Counted from the stretch's first letter, positions 33,409-41,081 are shown. The stretch: 64,000 bases of DNA from Onthophagus taurus (GCF_036711975.1 NC_091976.1:8246001-8310000); one strand, 5' to 3'. Notes: generated by a model not told the origin, from the letters alone. Numbers and translations are program-made.

Positions 33409-33591
33409 CCCCCTCCCCCCTCCCCCTCCCCTCCCCCTCCCCTGCCCCACCCCTGCCCCACCCCCCCGCGCGGGCGGTCGCGCGAAGCGCGGTACGGAGC
33501 GGAGCGAAGCGGAGCGTAGTTGAGCCCGCGCGGGGGGGTGGGGCAGGGGTGGGGCAGGGGAGGGGGAGGGGAGGGGGAGGGGGAGGGGGGA
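33409..33591. repeat. GC-rich giant hairpin with G-quadruplex potential
   Basis: The left arm (about 33409-33474, CCCCTCCCCT- and CCCCACCCCTGCCCCA-type blocks ending GCGCGGG) is the near-perfect inverse of the right arm (33525-33591). The 50-nt loop contains a smaller GCGCGAAGCGC hairpin and AGCGGAGCGAAGCGGAGCG. It stands out sharply from the AT-rich surroundings and lies near the middle of the element. Role unknown. Confidence 0.85.
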
Positions 33592-33662
33592 GGGGGAGGG
33601 GGAAGGGGAGGTGAAGAGGTTTCTTTAAATAAAACTCATCAATATGGATAAAAAAATAACAT

Positions 33663-33998
33663 TTATTTCTTTTCTAACGTACATTTAATACAATGCATTT
33701 TAGGTGGTGGTGGTCCATCGAAATGAGTTTCCGCACAATCATTATTATAATGTTCAAGACACGGTAACTTCATTTGTAACATTTTCGATTGCTGGTAGGC
33801 GAACGGTAGTTGGGTCCAAATTCTTCGTAATTCCATAGATGGTACTTTATCGAAATAATACTGTGTTGGTAAATATTTTAAATCACGAGCTGGAATGTTC
33901 GCAAATGAGGCATCTTGTTCATATTTTTTCATTACGCTGTACACTTTCTTGGCAGATGTAAGTGGCCAACACCCAAACACAGTGAACACTTGTTCCAT
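33663..33998 (-). CDS. Hypothetical Polinton protein, 111 aa
   Basis: The ATG at 33998 opens MEQVFTVFGCWP. The middle is helical (TSAKKVYSVMKKYEQD) and the C-terminus has Cys and His residues (CLEHYNNDCAETH, MHCIKCTLE) that might bind zinc. No family is recognised. It lies just downstream of the 171-aa gene on the same strand with a 50-bp gap, as in the other compact Polinton genes. Confidence 0.55.
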   Translation of the reverse strand: MEQVFTVFGCWPLTSAKKVYSVMKKYEQDASFANIPARDLKYLPTQYYFDKVPSMELRRIWTQLPFAYQQSKMLQMKLPCLEHYNNDCAETHFDGPPPPKMHCIKCTLEKK

Positions 33999-34048
33999 CG
34001 CAACCAGCTCTTAACTATCCCCCATTACGACTTGTCTCTGCTTTATAG

Positions 34049-34564
34049 TCACCGACTGTCTTTCGCATCCTTGTTTTGCACCCCCTCTTCGACAACTTCT
34101 TGTAAGTGGCGTACATTGGAAAGAGCGCACATACTTCTTCGTCGCGAGTGAAAAGCACAGCTCGGTATACCCATCTCAAGTTTATAGATACTACCTTCCA
34201 ACGCAAATATCGGCGCGGAAATAATATGTCTTAAAAATTTAATTTTTTCAGGTCCTTTAACATACACTTTCTTGACATTCCGACACAGATATTTGACTAT
34301 GGCGTCGAATTCCATTGGATGGACAAAACCAACTTTCCAGTCGATGCAATGATGATGTGTCATTAACCAGTTTGCAGTATTCCTATATTTAGATGGTAAT
34401 GAAGCTATACTGCTACTCGGTTGAAAAACGTGGTGGGTTATGCATTTGTTACTATCACATGATGCTAATTCTTTAGGTACGAACTGATCTTCGTTGACCA
34501 TGAAACCTTGTATATCGAGAATTATGTATTGAGTTTTATTTGAATACATCTTGCTTCCGTACAT
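34049..34564 (-). CDS. Unknown protein with DnaQ-like motif pattern, copy 1, 171 aa
   Basis: The first ATG is at 34564 (the frame opens at a GTG upstream). Motifs: YIILDIQGFM near the N-terminus, FVPKELA, HHVFQP, then VKKVYVKGPEKIKFLRHI in the middle and a C-terminal HSRRRSMCALSNVRHLQEV. The same layout occurs in the protein at 40090-40572. Proteins of this type are common in insect genomes. The D-x-Q-G start, central VKG..K..L and final H....C.L.N pattern resembles a DEDDh exonuclease fold with changed residues, but this is inference. Not clearly catalytic. Confidence 0.6.
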   Translation of the reverse strand: MYGSKMYSNKTQYIILDIQGFMVNEDQFVPKELASCDSNKCITHHVFQPSSSIASLPSKYRNTANWLMTHHHCIDWKVGFVHPMEFDAIVKYLCRNVKKVYVKGPEKIKFLRHIISAPIFALEGSIYKLEMGIPSCAFHSRRRSMCALSNVRHLQEVVEEGVQNKDAKDSR

Positions 34565-34739
34565 CAACACGATTATCCATACTATGCAGCCGTAGAAATC
34601 TGTCGCACAACTTATACTCTACGACTTTTTTTTGTTTACGCTGAATATAGAAGTCTCACATTTCGGATGATGAGCTACGGGTGCGATGCGGCTCAGGATC
34701 CGATCCAACTACACACTACCAACCCTTCTTTCCCCATAC

Positions 34740-36002
34740 TCAAGTCATTTGTTTGACGATTTTTGTTAGTGGAGAATATTGAAACGCCTTATCATGTAAA
34801 ACTAAACAGTATGCTGTGGTACCATCAGGAATCGGATTTTTTGTCGTAAATTCTATCCGTATTTCTACCCCACTTTTGTGTAGCGCTTCTGCTTGATATG
34901 TACAATCAATTCCAATCAGTGGATAATTTTCAATAAATTGTTTCGGAGTGAGTAATGGTTCTCCTTCCTTCCCATAGTAGGACTTTTGAAAGCGTGTATA
35001 CATGTCATATAACACTGCGACACGATTACTATCAAAGTCCACGTTCAGATTATCGTATGGGTAGCGTTCACCGTTTAGGAATACCGTCAAATTGGTGAGT
35101 TTTACATTATCAAAGGTTGCCATGTTCGCCAACTGTTTTCCTTTCTTCTTTGTTTGAAACCCAATTATTATAAATCTAGGTGTTTCCAACTGCGGAGCTG
35201 TTTTCACAGCCCATGAATGCTTTGTTGTTTGAGGTAAAGAAGGATATTCATGTACTTCCCAACTGCGAAAAGGTATTTGCAGATCAATATTTCGTCCTGC
35301 TATTTTTGTTAGAGCTAATTGTTCTCGTAAGCCTACGGCTAGATGGGGCATTCTCCACACAACTTTATCGATTTTTAACTGTAACGGTTCTTCTACCGTA
35401 TTCACAAGCACATCATTATCATCATTATTACGAATTAACACTAGCTCTTGTCTCACATTCATCACAATTGTTTTAAAATCTTCAGCAAACCCTATTAATG
35501 TCTTTAGCGGTACACTCAATCCAAAATTTCCATTTTTATCCATTATTGCATCCGTTACAGGGGATGTTGGGACCACTTGACCTAGCAGATCCTCGCCCAT
35601 GTTCCAACCTGCGTTCGCCAACTTTATTATATCGTGAGGGGTATACGAAAAGTATCCTTTCATACATGATGTTAACCCCACGTTTCTCACTCCATCTATT
35701 TGAACACCATTTATAAGATAGCGAATATCACTGAACATAAACGCTACAGGATTATTTATCAATTTTGCAGTTGCACTAGCATCTTTTGTTGCTTTACCAC
35801 TCGCATCCAGTTTACGTACGCTCCCTTCCACATACAAAAAACTTTCATGAGGCAATGTGTAATTGTCTATTTCGGGTATGCCTATACGAATTTCATCATT
35901 GTTACCGAAGCTAGTAGAACCAAACGGTTGATGGGAATGATATTCGTAACTTACAATCGAGTTATCTACTTTTATTTTCTCCGTGACGTTTAAGGACTCC
36001 AT
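34740..36002 (-). CDS. Major capsid protein, double jelly-roll (hexon-like), 420 aa
   Basis: It is the predicted main shell protein. It starts MESLNVTEKIKVDNSIVSYE and has FLYVEGSVRKLD early, MPHLAVGLREQLAL and IPFRSWEVHEYPSL mid-protein, and IEIRIEFTTKNPIPDGTTAY near the end. This pattern and the length match the Polinton major capsid family shown to have two jelly-roll domains. It is surrounded by the penton-like protein, protease and ATPase, as expected for a virion module. Its ATG abuts the stop of the 56-aa gene (TAAATG), so its message is probably shared. No break is seen. Confidence 0.9.
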   Translation of the reverse strand: MESLNVTEKIKVDNSIVSYEYHSHQPFGSTSFGNNDEIRIGIPEIDNYTLPHESFLYVEGSVRKLDASGKATKDASATAKLINNPVAFMFSDIRYLINGVQIDGVRNVGLTSCMKGYFSYTPHDIIKLANAGWNMGEDLLGQVVPTSPVTDAIMDKNGNFGLSVPLKTLIGFAEDFKTIVMNVRQELVLIRNNDDNDVLVNTVEEPLQLKIDKVVWRMPHLAVGLREQLALTKIAGRNIDLQIPFRSWEVHEYPSLPQTTKHSWAVKTAPQLETPRFIIIGFQTKKKGKQLANMATFDNVKLTNLTVFLNGERYPYDNLNVDFDSNRVAVLYDMYTRFQKSYYGKEGEPLLTPKQFIENYPLIGIDCTYQAEALHKSGVEIRIEFTTKNPIPDGTTAYCLVLHDKAFQYSPLTKIVKQMT

Positions 36003-36173
36003 TTATAGTAGTTGAAAACCTAAGTTGCTTAAATACTGACGATTGACGCGTGTTAACTGGGTAGTTGATTTTCGCTTACTGTTAGGTTTTACATCCTTTC
36101 GTACCGTTTTATACATTACTCTATCACCCAGATTTTCCTGTGCTTTTCTTCGAACGTCGTACACTATACCCAT
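36003..36173 (-). CDS. Small basic Polinton protein, 56 aa
   Basis: The first ATG is at 36173 (MGIVYDVRRKAQENLG); the frame extends a little further up to a GTG. It is rich in Lys and Arg and ends LTRVNRQYLSNLGFQLL, a helix seen in small proteins beside Polinton capsid genes. A basic core or capsid-linked protein is possible. It sits between the penton-like protein (17-nt gap) and the capsid protein (0-nt gap), so it is likely a real, co-expressed gene. Confidence 0.6.
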   Translation of the reverse strand: MGIVYDVRRKAQENLGDRVMYKTVRKDVKPNSKRKSTTQLTRVNRQYLSNLGFQLL

Positions 36174-36190
36174 ATTAAATACCCTACTAC

Positions 36191-36934
36191 TCACACCGAT
36201 TTCAAGTGCACTCTCACGGTCACTTCTTCGTCTCTGAAGTTTACCAACTGACCGTCCTGATCAAGTATGCGTACTATTAATGTACTAATCACGTTCGTTG
36301 TAACAGGTAAGTAAATCGGTTGTTGCGGAGCTTCTATTATTTTAAAACCAGCCGGTACGTTCGGGAAGAAATGATACAACACGTGCATGGGTTGTCCATT
36401 CGTATACGATCCGGAGCTCAAATTACAATAAATTTGTAATGCATTCGTTTTATTTATATTCACGATATGATCCGATTCTGTTATCGTGTTTTTAGGTATA
36501 ACTTTAGGGTTAAAACCAAGTAAGGAACCGATTGAATTATCGCTAGCAAAATTTATTCGCCGGTTTGTTTTTATCTCAGCACGTTGCGTATTATTATTAC
36601 CTCTTATGCGTATCTGTGTACCCGGTGTAGTCACGCTGAGAATATTCCTCGCTGTTAATGTTTTTTTAACGTATTCGTTAATATCGTTAATATCGTATGT
36701 TCCTAGCGGTATTTCAATATTCTCTGTAAAATTTCCCATATGATCTTCATATTGTAAAATATTGTTTGTTGAATCGATATTAGGTAACGTATTGAACGTT
36801 TCGAAATTTAAAAGAGCTAACTCGTATGTACCGAGTTCATTCAAATAAATCGGTGGGTTAAAGTTACAAGACAACTCCGACCCCCTTCCGGTGAGCGTAA
36901 ATGTATAACTTGTATGTATTGTATCTTGTTCCAT
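36191..36934 (-). CDS. Penton-like minor capsid protein, 247 aa
   Basis: It is the predicted vertex protein with a single jelly-roll fold. The first ATG is at 36934 (MEQDTIHTSYTFTLTG). Early residues FNPPIYLNELGTYELALLNF and a C-terminal RILDQDGQLVNFRDEEVTVRVHL match the beginning and end typical of Polinton minor capsid proteins. It also has SIGSLLGFNPK, common in this family. It lies between the protease (20-nt gap) and the 56-aa gene. No break is seen. Confidence 0.85.
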   Translation of the reverse strand: MEQDTIHTSYTFTLTGRGSELSCNFNPPIYLNELGTYELALLNFETFNTLPNIDSTNNILQYEDHMGNFTENIEIPLGTYDINDINEYVKKTLTARNILSVTTPGTQIRIRGNNNTQRAEIKTNRRINFASDNSIGSLLGFNPKVIPKNTITESDHIVNINKTNALQIYCNLSSGSYTNGQPMHVLYHFFPNVPAGFKIIEAPQQPIYLPVTTNVISTLIVRILDQDGQLVNFRDEEVTVRVHLKSV

Positions 36935-36954
36935 TGTTGTTCTCAAGACTAATC

Positions 36955-37347
36955 TTACACGGATACTTCCTTGGTATTTAAACTATCTAAGAAATGCAGA
37001 CACAATTGTCCACAATTTGTTTGATCTTCTTTTTGATATCGTCGATAATTATACCTCACAATATTTCTCCCCCCATCCGATATAAAATACTTCTCCACTT
37101 CAATCGGTGGTCGTAAATCTCCATAACTGTCAAAGTAGTTAACATTTACACCATCCTTGTTGTAAGCTGTCCAGTGAGTACCGGGACCCGTACGATTATC
37201 AAGATTTATTATCCCACTCTCTCGTTTTCGGATTTTCTTCGGTAAATTGTTTCTCATGTACACCCCACGAAAGTTTAACAGATCAAGCGCTCGTGCATAT
37301 CGCCTTAACTCTACATCCGTTAAAGAATGTTGGGGTATTTTTATTAG
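36955..37347 (-). CDS. Adenain-type cysteine protease, probably made by -1 frameshifting
   Basis: It is predicted to mature the capsid by cutting at Gly-rich sites. Catalytic His is in GTHWTAY, the Asp/Asn in NYFDSYG, and Gln and Cys in QTNCGQLCLHFL, as in adenovirus-type proteases. The frame is open from 37347 to 36955 (about 130 residues) and codes a conserved-looking N-terminal helix (LTDVELRRYARALD, then FRGVYMR). The first ATG, at 37257, lies beyond that helix. The frame is -1 relative to the upstream PLA2/pVI-like gene and begins at its A_AAA_AAC heptamer. Alternatives are initiation at 37257 or an unseen splice. Confidence 0.85.
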   Translation of the reverse strand, partial: LIKIPQHSLTDVELRRYARALDLLNFRGVYMRNNLPKKIRKRESGIINLDNRTGPGTHWTAYNKDGVNVNYFDSYGDLRPPIEVEKYFISDGGRNIVRYNYRRYQKEDQTNCGQLCLHFLDSLNTKEVSV

Positions 37348-38246
37348 TTTTTTGCTACAGTTTTATAACCACAACCCTTTTTATATGGATTAATAAACAT
37401 TCCTGTACCAATTTTGTTCGCCCTCTTGGTGCGTTTTAGTCGCTTTGATTTTCGTGATACCGTTTTCATGACTAGTCCGCAACCTCGCTTATATGGTTTA
37501 ATATACAAACCGCTGCCGATCGCTTTTGGTTCCATAGCCCGATTGTGACGTTGGGCTTCTTGTAACTGCTCCCTTGCTATTTTTGCTTCGTTTACGGTTT
37601 TTGCAATAGCTGCTGCACCTCCGCCTAAAGAACCGAGAGCACCCAAAGCTGCAAGTATTAAGGGTAAAAAACCTCCCGTCTTGGGAATCTTGATTATTTT
37701 TCCGCGCGGTTTAAGTATTCTACCTTGATAAGGTTTCAACAGATTGTAACCCACTTGTACATCTCCCTTTGTATTCGTACTGTTGGTCTGTGCAATCGCT
37801 CGCCGCACTAAGTTCATTGCCTGCGTAAACGACAATTTACCGCCACGTTTCAACTTCTGACGAGTTGTCCCTCTACGTCTTAGGGCACGAATTTGCATTC
37901 CCATACCCATTATTGTTTTTCCTTTCATTATCGTTGACACTAACGCCGACGATAGTCGCTCTCCTAAGCTTGCGTCTTTACTTCTCAACCGCTCTTTCGC
38001 TGTCTTATACAACTCTTTATCGGCTATGTGTCGCTCAGCTAAATTCGATGTCGCTGCGTAGGCAATATCATGCGTTTTACAGGCGTCGTCTAATTTATTC
38101 ACTCCCTGATCTCCACGAACTAATCTCTTTACCAATTTGGTTCCCGGACCGCAATAATTATAACCTGGCAAATGTAGTTCTATCGGAAGCTTATTGATTA
38201 ATGTATTCACAATACCTCGACCAGACCGTTTGCTTGATCGATGCAT
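37344..38246 (-). CDS. PLA2-like and pVI-like minor virion protein, 300 aa
   Basis: The N-terminal domain has LPGYNYCGPGTKL (Ca-binding loop type) and LDDACKTHDIAYA (His-Asp dyad), the pattern of parvovirus VP1-type phospholipase A2, which helps virions cross membranes. Residues about 190-225 are hydrophobic and Gly/Ala-rich (PLILAALGALGSLGGG), like a membrane-lytic helix. The C-terminus has two copies of a G.G..I.PYK.GCG motif (about 250 and 286) with basic tracts. That resembles adenovirus pVI-type precursor proteins cut by adenain. It stops at 37344, immediately after a slippery heptamer leading into the protease frame. Confidence 0.8.
   Translation of the reverse strand: MHRSSKRSGRGIVNTLINKLPIELHLPGYNYCGPGTKLVKRLVRGDQGVNKLDDACKTHDIAYAATSNLAERHIADKELYKTAKERLRSKDASLGERLSSALVSTIMKGKTIMGMGMQIRALRRRGTTRQKLKRGGKLSFTQAMNLVRRAIAQTNSTNTKGDVQVGYNLLKPYQGRILKPRGKIIKIPKTGGFLPLILAALGALGSLGGGAAAIAKTVNEAKIAREQLQEAQRHNRAMEPKAIGSGLYIKPYKRGCGLVMKTVSRKSKRLKRTKRANKIGTGMFINPYKKGCGYKTVAKN
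37347..37353 (-). promoter_or_regulatory. Putative -1 ribosomal frameshift site A_AAA_AAC
   Basis: On the - strand the final codons are GCA AAA AAC TAA. The heptamer A AAA AAC is in the correct zero frame for tandem slippage, and the -1 frame runs on into the protease without a stop. A weak 6-bp stem (ACATTC/GGATGT) lies about 16 nt downstream; no strong pseudoknot is evident by eye. Confidence 0.6.
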
Positions 38247-38360
38247 ACTGTTTCACTGTCCTAACATTCATACCATTATATTTAATAGCTTTCGCACATT
38301 ATTCGGTGAATATTGGATGGTTAATAATACGCTCACATTTGAAAAAAAATTTTATTTATT

Positions 38361-38585
38361 TTAAGTCATTACATATTTAAATCTTTCATGAAAAATCTTA
38401 TTTCTAAATTCGCTGCTTAAGTACAGGTGTAACATATCATTTACATAACTTATTCTATTCTTAAATCTAAGACGATCTAAATACATTTCCTCCCAATTAC
38501 ACTTTCGTGATTGTCTATACGCATAAGTCCATGCATACATTCTATGCATCTCATTTTTACTCTCATCAATCCGCACCTTACCCAT
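38361..38585 (-). CDS. Hypothetical Polinton protein, 74 aa
   Basis: The ATG at 38585 is 5 nt from the stop of the 299-aa gene. The protein is rich in aromatic, Arg and Lys residues (MHRMYAWTYAYRQSRK, YLDRLRFKNRISY) and looks helical. No family is recognised. Position and close packing support a real gene. A 115-bp AT-rich gap follows before the PLA2-like gene. Confidence 0.5.
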   Translation of the reverse strand: MGKVRIDESKNEMHRMYAWTYAYRQSRKCNWEEMYLDRLRFKNRISYVNDMLHLYLSSEFRNKIFHERFKYVMT

Positions 38586-38589
38586 GTCT

Positions 38590-39489
38590 TTATTGATTGT
38601 GAAATAATTTAAACAAATCTACATCCAACAAGATTTTATCGAAATTGTACAACATCACTTCCTTACTTATACATATTTGTTCAGAACACGATTCATTGAG
38701 CATCGTTAACATATTACGTTTCACATCTCCATCCATTGCAGCTAACGCGTTTATAACACTATCATAATATGCTTTGTAATTCACAGTTCTCAATAATCTC
38801 AGTCGAGTTGCTACTAAATCTGCTACGTTCCAAAGCTCATGCAACGATTCATATGCAATATATACATATTCTCCACCCCTCTCCAACTTTAAAATCTTGC
38901 AAACGTTTTCCATCCAATCGCACGATATACTGACACCACACAACACTATCTGCGACGGAGACTGATTAGCAAAACTGTTTGTGATTGTTGACTTATACAT
39001 AATAATGTTGTGCCAATCGTTTTCCGTTAATGTTAAACATTGACCTTTTCCCATTAACCTTACCACTGGTTCAAAATGTAAGTCAGCACTTAATCCTATT
39101 GCCACACATTTCGTGCGGCTCTTATTTAGTGCATACACTGTTTCCGAAAATAGAGGACCTCTACTTGCTCTTACTGTACTGTCCGACATGTTGGTTAAGC
39201 TCTCCATGTTATCTATTCTCGAAACTACTTCATTATTACCGTTAACACTTTGCGTCATAATAAAAGGGCTTAAGTCTGCAAACGAATCTTTTCCATCAGC
39301 GACCGCTTGCATATTGTTACCACACTCTATAACTGTATTAAACTTTTCTTGTTTTAACACCTCTTCAGATGCCACGGGTGTCAACGAGGGTTTTATCACC
39401 TTTGGACTTATGTTCGCTTTTTTGGACACCGCCTGTTGAACCTCGAGACTTCTCTTCGGTGCTTTTGTATATTGTTGTCTGGAACCCAC
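38590..39489 (-). CDS. Unknown Polinton protein with PC4-like segment, about 299 aa
   Basis: The frame opens at a GTG (39489) and has no ATG until residue 60, so the true start is unsure: a short upstream exon (GTAAGT at about 39545) or downstream ATG are options. The first 60 residues are basic. About residues 145-170 read VRLMGKGQCLTLTENDW, reminiscent of the strand-helix unit of PC4-like single-strand DNA-binding proteins; this is a weak match. The rest is helical with scattered Cys. A clear TATA box (TATAAATAG, 39616-39624) lies upstream on the same strand. Role unknown. Confidence 0.5.
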   Translation of the reverse strand: MGSRQQYTKAPKRSLEVQQAVSKKANISPKVIKPSLTPVASEEVLKQEKFNTVIECGNNMQAVADGKDSFADLSPFIMTQSVNGNNEVVSRIDNMESLTNMSDSTVRASRGPLFSETVYALNKSRTKCVAIGLSADLHFEPVVRLMGKGQCLTLTENDWHNIIMYKSTITNSFANQSPSQIVLCGVSISCDWMENVCKILKLERGGEYVYIAYESLHELWNVADLVATRLRLLRTVNYKAYYDSVINALAAMDGDVKRNMLTMLNESCSEQICISKEVMLYNFDKILLDVDLFKLFHNQ

Positions 39490-39615
39490 TAAGTATATAT
39501 AACATTAATACTTCTGCTGTAAGACAAGTGTTTATGGACTTACTTGTTCTGCGTTGTTATGTCACCACTACGTCGGATGATTTCAATGAAACTAATCTTT
39601 TATGAACCTGACTTG

Positions 39616-39624
39616 CTATTTATA
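39616..39624 (-). promoter_or_regulatory. TATA box upstream of the late gene cluster
   Basis: TATAAATAG on the - strand is about 127 bp before the opening of the 299-aa frame, between that gene and the internal TIR copy. Confidence 0.45.
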
Positions 39625-39650
39625 CACATCATTTTAGGTGGGGACGTCAC

Positions 39651-39777
39651 GGTCACAATTAAGGTTGACTTCAAGTTCTCCGTTGAGGTCAAAGTAAAGG
39701 TCATTGTTCAGGTCAAGGTTACTGATCAATGTCATAGTCACTCAACGTGATCTTGACCTGAGGTGAGCTCAAAGTAA
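39651..39777. repeat. Internal partial copy of the TIR, about 127 bp
   Basis: GGTCACAATTAAGGTTGACT through GAGCTCAAAGTAAA matches the right TIR at about 40777-40903 in the same orientation with about 6 mismatches. It does not include the terminal palindrome or the promoter box. 39778-40089 after it holds no gene. Confidence 0.85.
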
Positions 39778-40089
39778 ATCCAACCCGGTCATGCTCCACT
39801 CCTCCGGGAGCACCCGAGAAGAGCCATCACTCGACTTGAGTACACCAAAAAAAAAACATCATGAACTGCTAACTCGGGGGCGTCGAGTTGACACCATAAA
39901 TAATACGTTAAAAAGATATGCAATTGTTTATCATTTATTAAAGACGAGTTCAATAAATTAAATGAAATTTAATTCGGTTGTTTTTCTTTTCCATTTTATA
40001 TATTAGGATTAGGAATGTGATACATTTAAATTGAATAAAAAAAAGTCAGTACTATAAAAATTAATTTATTTAAATTTTAAATTTTAACA

Positions 40090-40572
40090 TTAATCTAAAT
40101 CCATTTTTAAAAATTTTAAAATTAATTTAACATTTTCAATTGCACAACTGCTTTCCGATTTATAATGATATGCGCAAGAATTTTGACTCAACGAAAGCAA
40201 AGGGCAATATATATTATGTTGTAAATTAATAATCACTGGCTTTACCGATGATAATAGGTCTCTCAATACCTTTTCTTTTTGAGATCCCTTTACAAACACC
40301 ACCTCCACTCCGCATGTATGCTGTTCCAGAATGTCTTTCAGTTGATTATAGGGCACATATCCATTCTCGTAATGCAAATGGTGTAAGTTATTCTCCTCCC
40401 AACGCACTTGTCGACATTCTCGCTTATTGAGTCTTTCATAACTTATATCAGGTTGAAATATGAAATGGGAAATCGACTCACCATCACCGATAGCCAATTC
40501 TTTAACTCGAAATCCCGAAGATAAAGTAAACCCTTGCATATCGATGACTTTAATTGGATTTCTCGATGCCAT
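40090..40572 (-). CDS. Unknown protein with DnaQ-like motif pattern, copy 2, 160 aa
   Basis: The ATG at 40572 follows the right TIR promoter by about 85 nt. Motifs IKVIDMQGFTLSSG, FRVKELAIGD, HFIFQPD, VRWEENNLHHLHY, EVVFVKGSQKEKVLRDLL and the C-terminal CAYHYKSESSCAIENVKLIL align in order with the 171-aa protein at 34049-34564, so the two are paralogues. The family is widespread in insects without a known role. As the first gene reading inward from the right TIR it should be an early gene. An inactive nuclease fold is an inference. Confidence 0.65.
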   Translation of the reverse strand: MASRNPIKVIDMQGFTLSSGFRVKELAIGDGESISHFIFQPDISYERLNKRECRQVRWEENNLHHLHYENGYVPYNQLKDILEQHTCGVEVVFVKGSQKEKVLRDLLSSVKPVIINLQHNIYCPLLSLSQNSCAYHYKSESSCAIENVKLILKFLKMDLD

Positions 40573-40629
40573 TATATTTAAGCGATGTAAACTGCTTAAA
40601 ATAGGAGCTACAAGTTCCTCAATTTCTTT

Positions 40630-41075
40630 ATGTTCACAACACTCTTACTTCAATACTGTTGAACACGATTTTCTATCTGCTATTTAAAGCATACCTCCTC
40701 CGAAGTGGGGTTTTCAATGGCCTCACGTCGTGTAACCTTCATTTCAGGTCACGTACACGGTCAATGTAATGGTCACAATTAAGGTTGACTTCAAGGTCTC
40801 CGTTGAGATCAAAGTAAAGGTCATTGTTCAGGTCAAGGTTACTGATCAAGGTCATGGTCACTAAACGTGATCTTGACCTGAGGTGAGCTCAAAGTAAAGG
40901 TCATTGTTTAGGTCAAGGTTACTGGTCAACGACCCCCTTTGCAATAGCCGATTCTGGAACCTCCTCCCAGAACCTCAGGGCAAGGTCAAGGTCATGGTCA
41001 CTCAACGTGACCTTGGCCTTGGCCTTGACCTGAGGTTCTGAGAGGAGGTTCTAGAATCGGCTTTTATCTACTACT
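40630..41075 (-). repeat. Polinton right TIR, 446 bp
   Basis: It mirrors 22478-22923 with 8 mismatches. It includes the 117-bp terminal palindrome (40946-41062), the AGGTCA array and the TATA-like box. It probably drives the 160-aa gene. Confidence 0.95.
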
Positions 41076-41081
41076 ATTTGA
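41076..41081. repeat. Polinton target-site duplication ATTTGA (right copy)
   Basis: Same six bases as 22472-22477. Confidence 0.93.

Larger units (their letters stand above)
22478..41075. mobile_element. Polinton/Maverick (adintovirus-like) element, complete, 18.6 kb
   Basis: It has perfect 5'-AGTAGTAGATAAAAG ends, 446-bp TIRs and a 6-bp target duplication. It carries the family's core genes: protein-primed polymerase B, RVE integrase with chromodomain, FtsK/HerA-type ATPase, adenain-type protease, double jelly-roll capsid protein and penton-like protein, plus a PLA2/pVI-like protein and about eight unknowns. No gene shows a stop or shift that cannot be explained by a small intron or by frameshifting. 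The polymerase is on the + strand; all else is on the - strand. The intact genes and near-identical TIRs suggest a recent, possibly active element or endogenised virus. Confidence 0.95.

Noticed and set aside
33244..33519. 91-aa frame across the 68-bp repeats and GC hairpin
   Set aside because: It is a Pro-rich translation of C-runs; composition explains it.
36955..37263. Protease starting at the GTG at 37263
   Set aside because: This would remove a conserved-looking N-terminal helix; the open frame reaches the slippery site at 37347.
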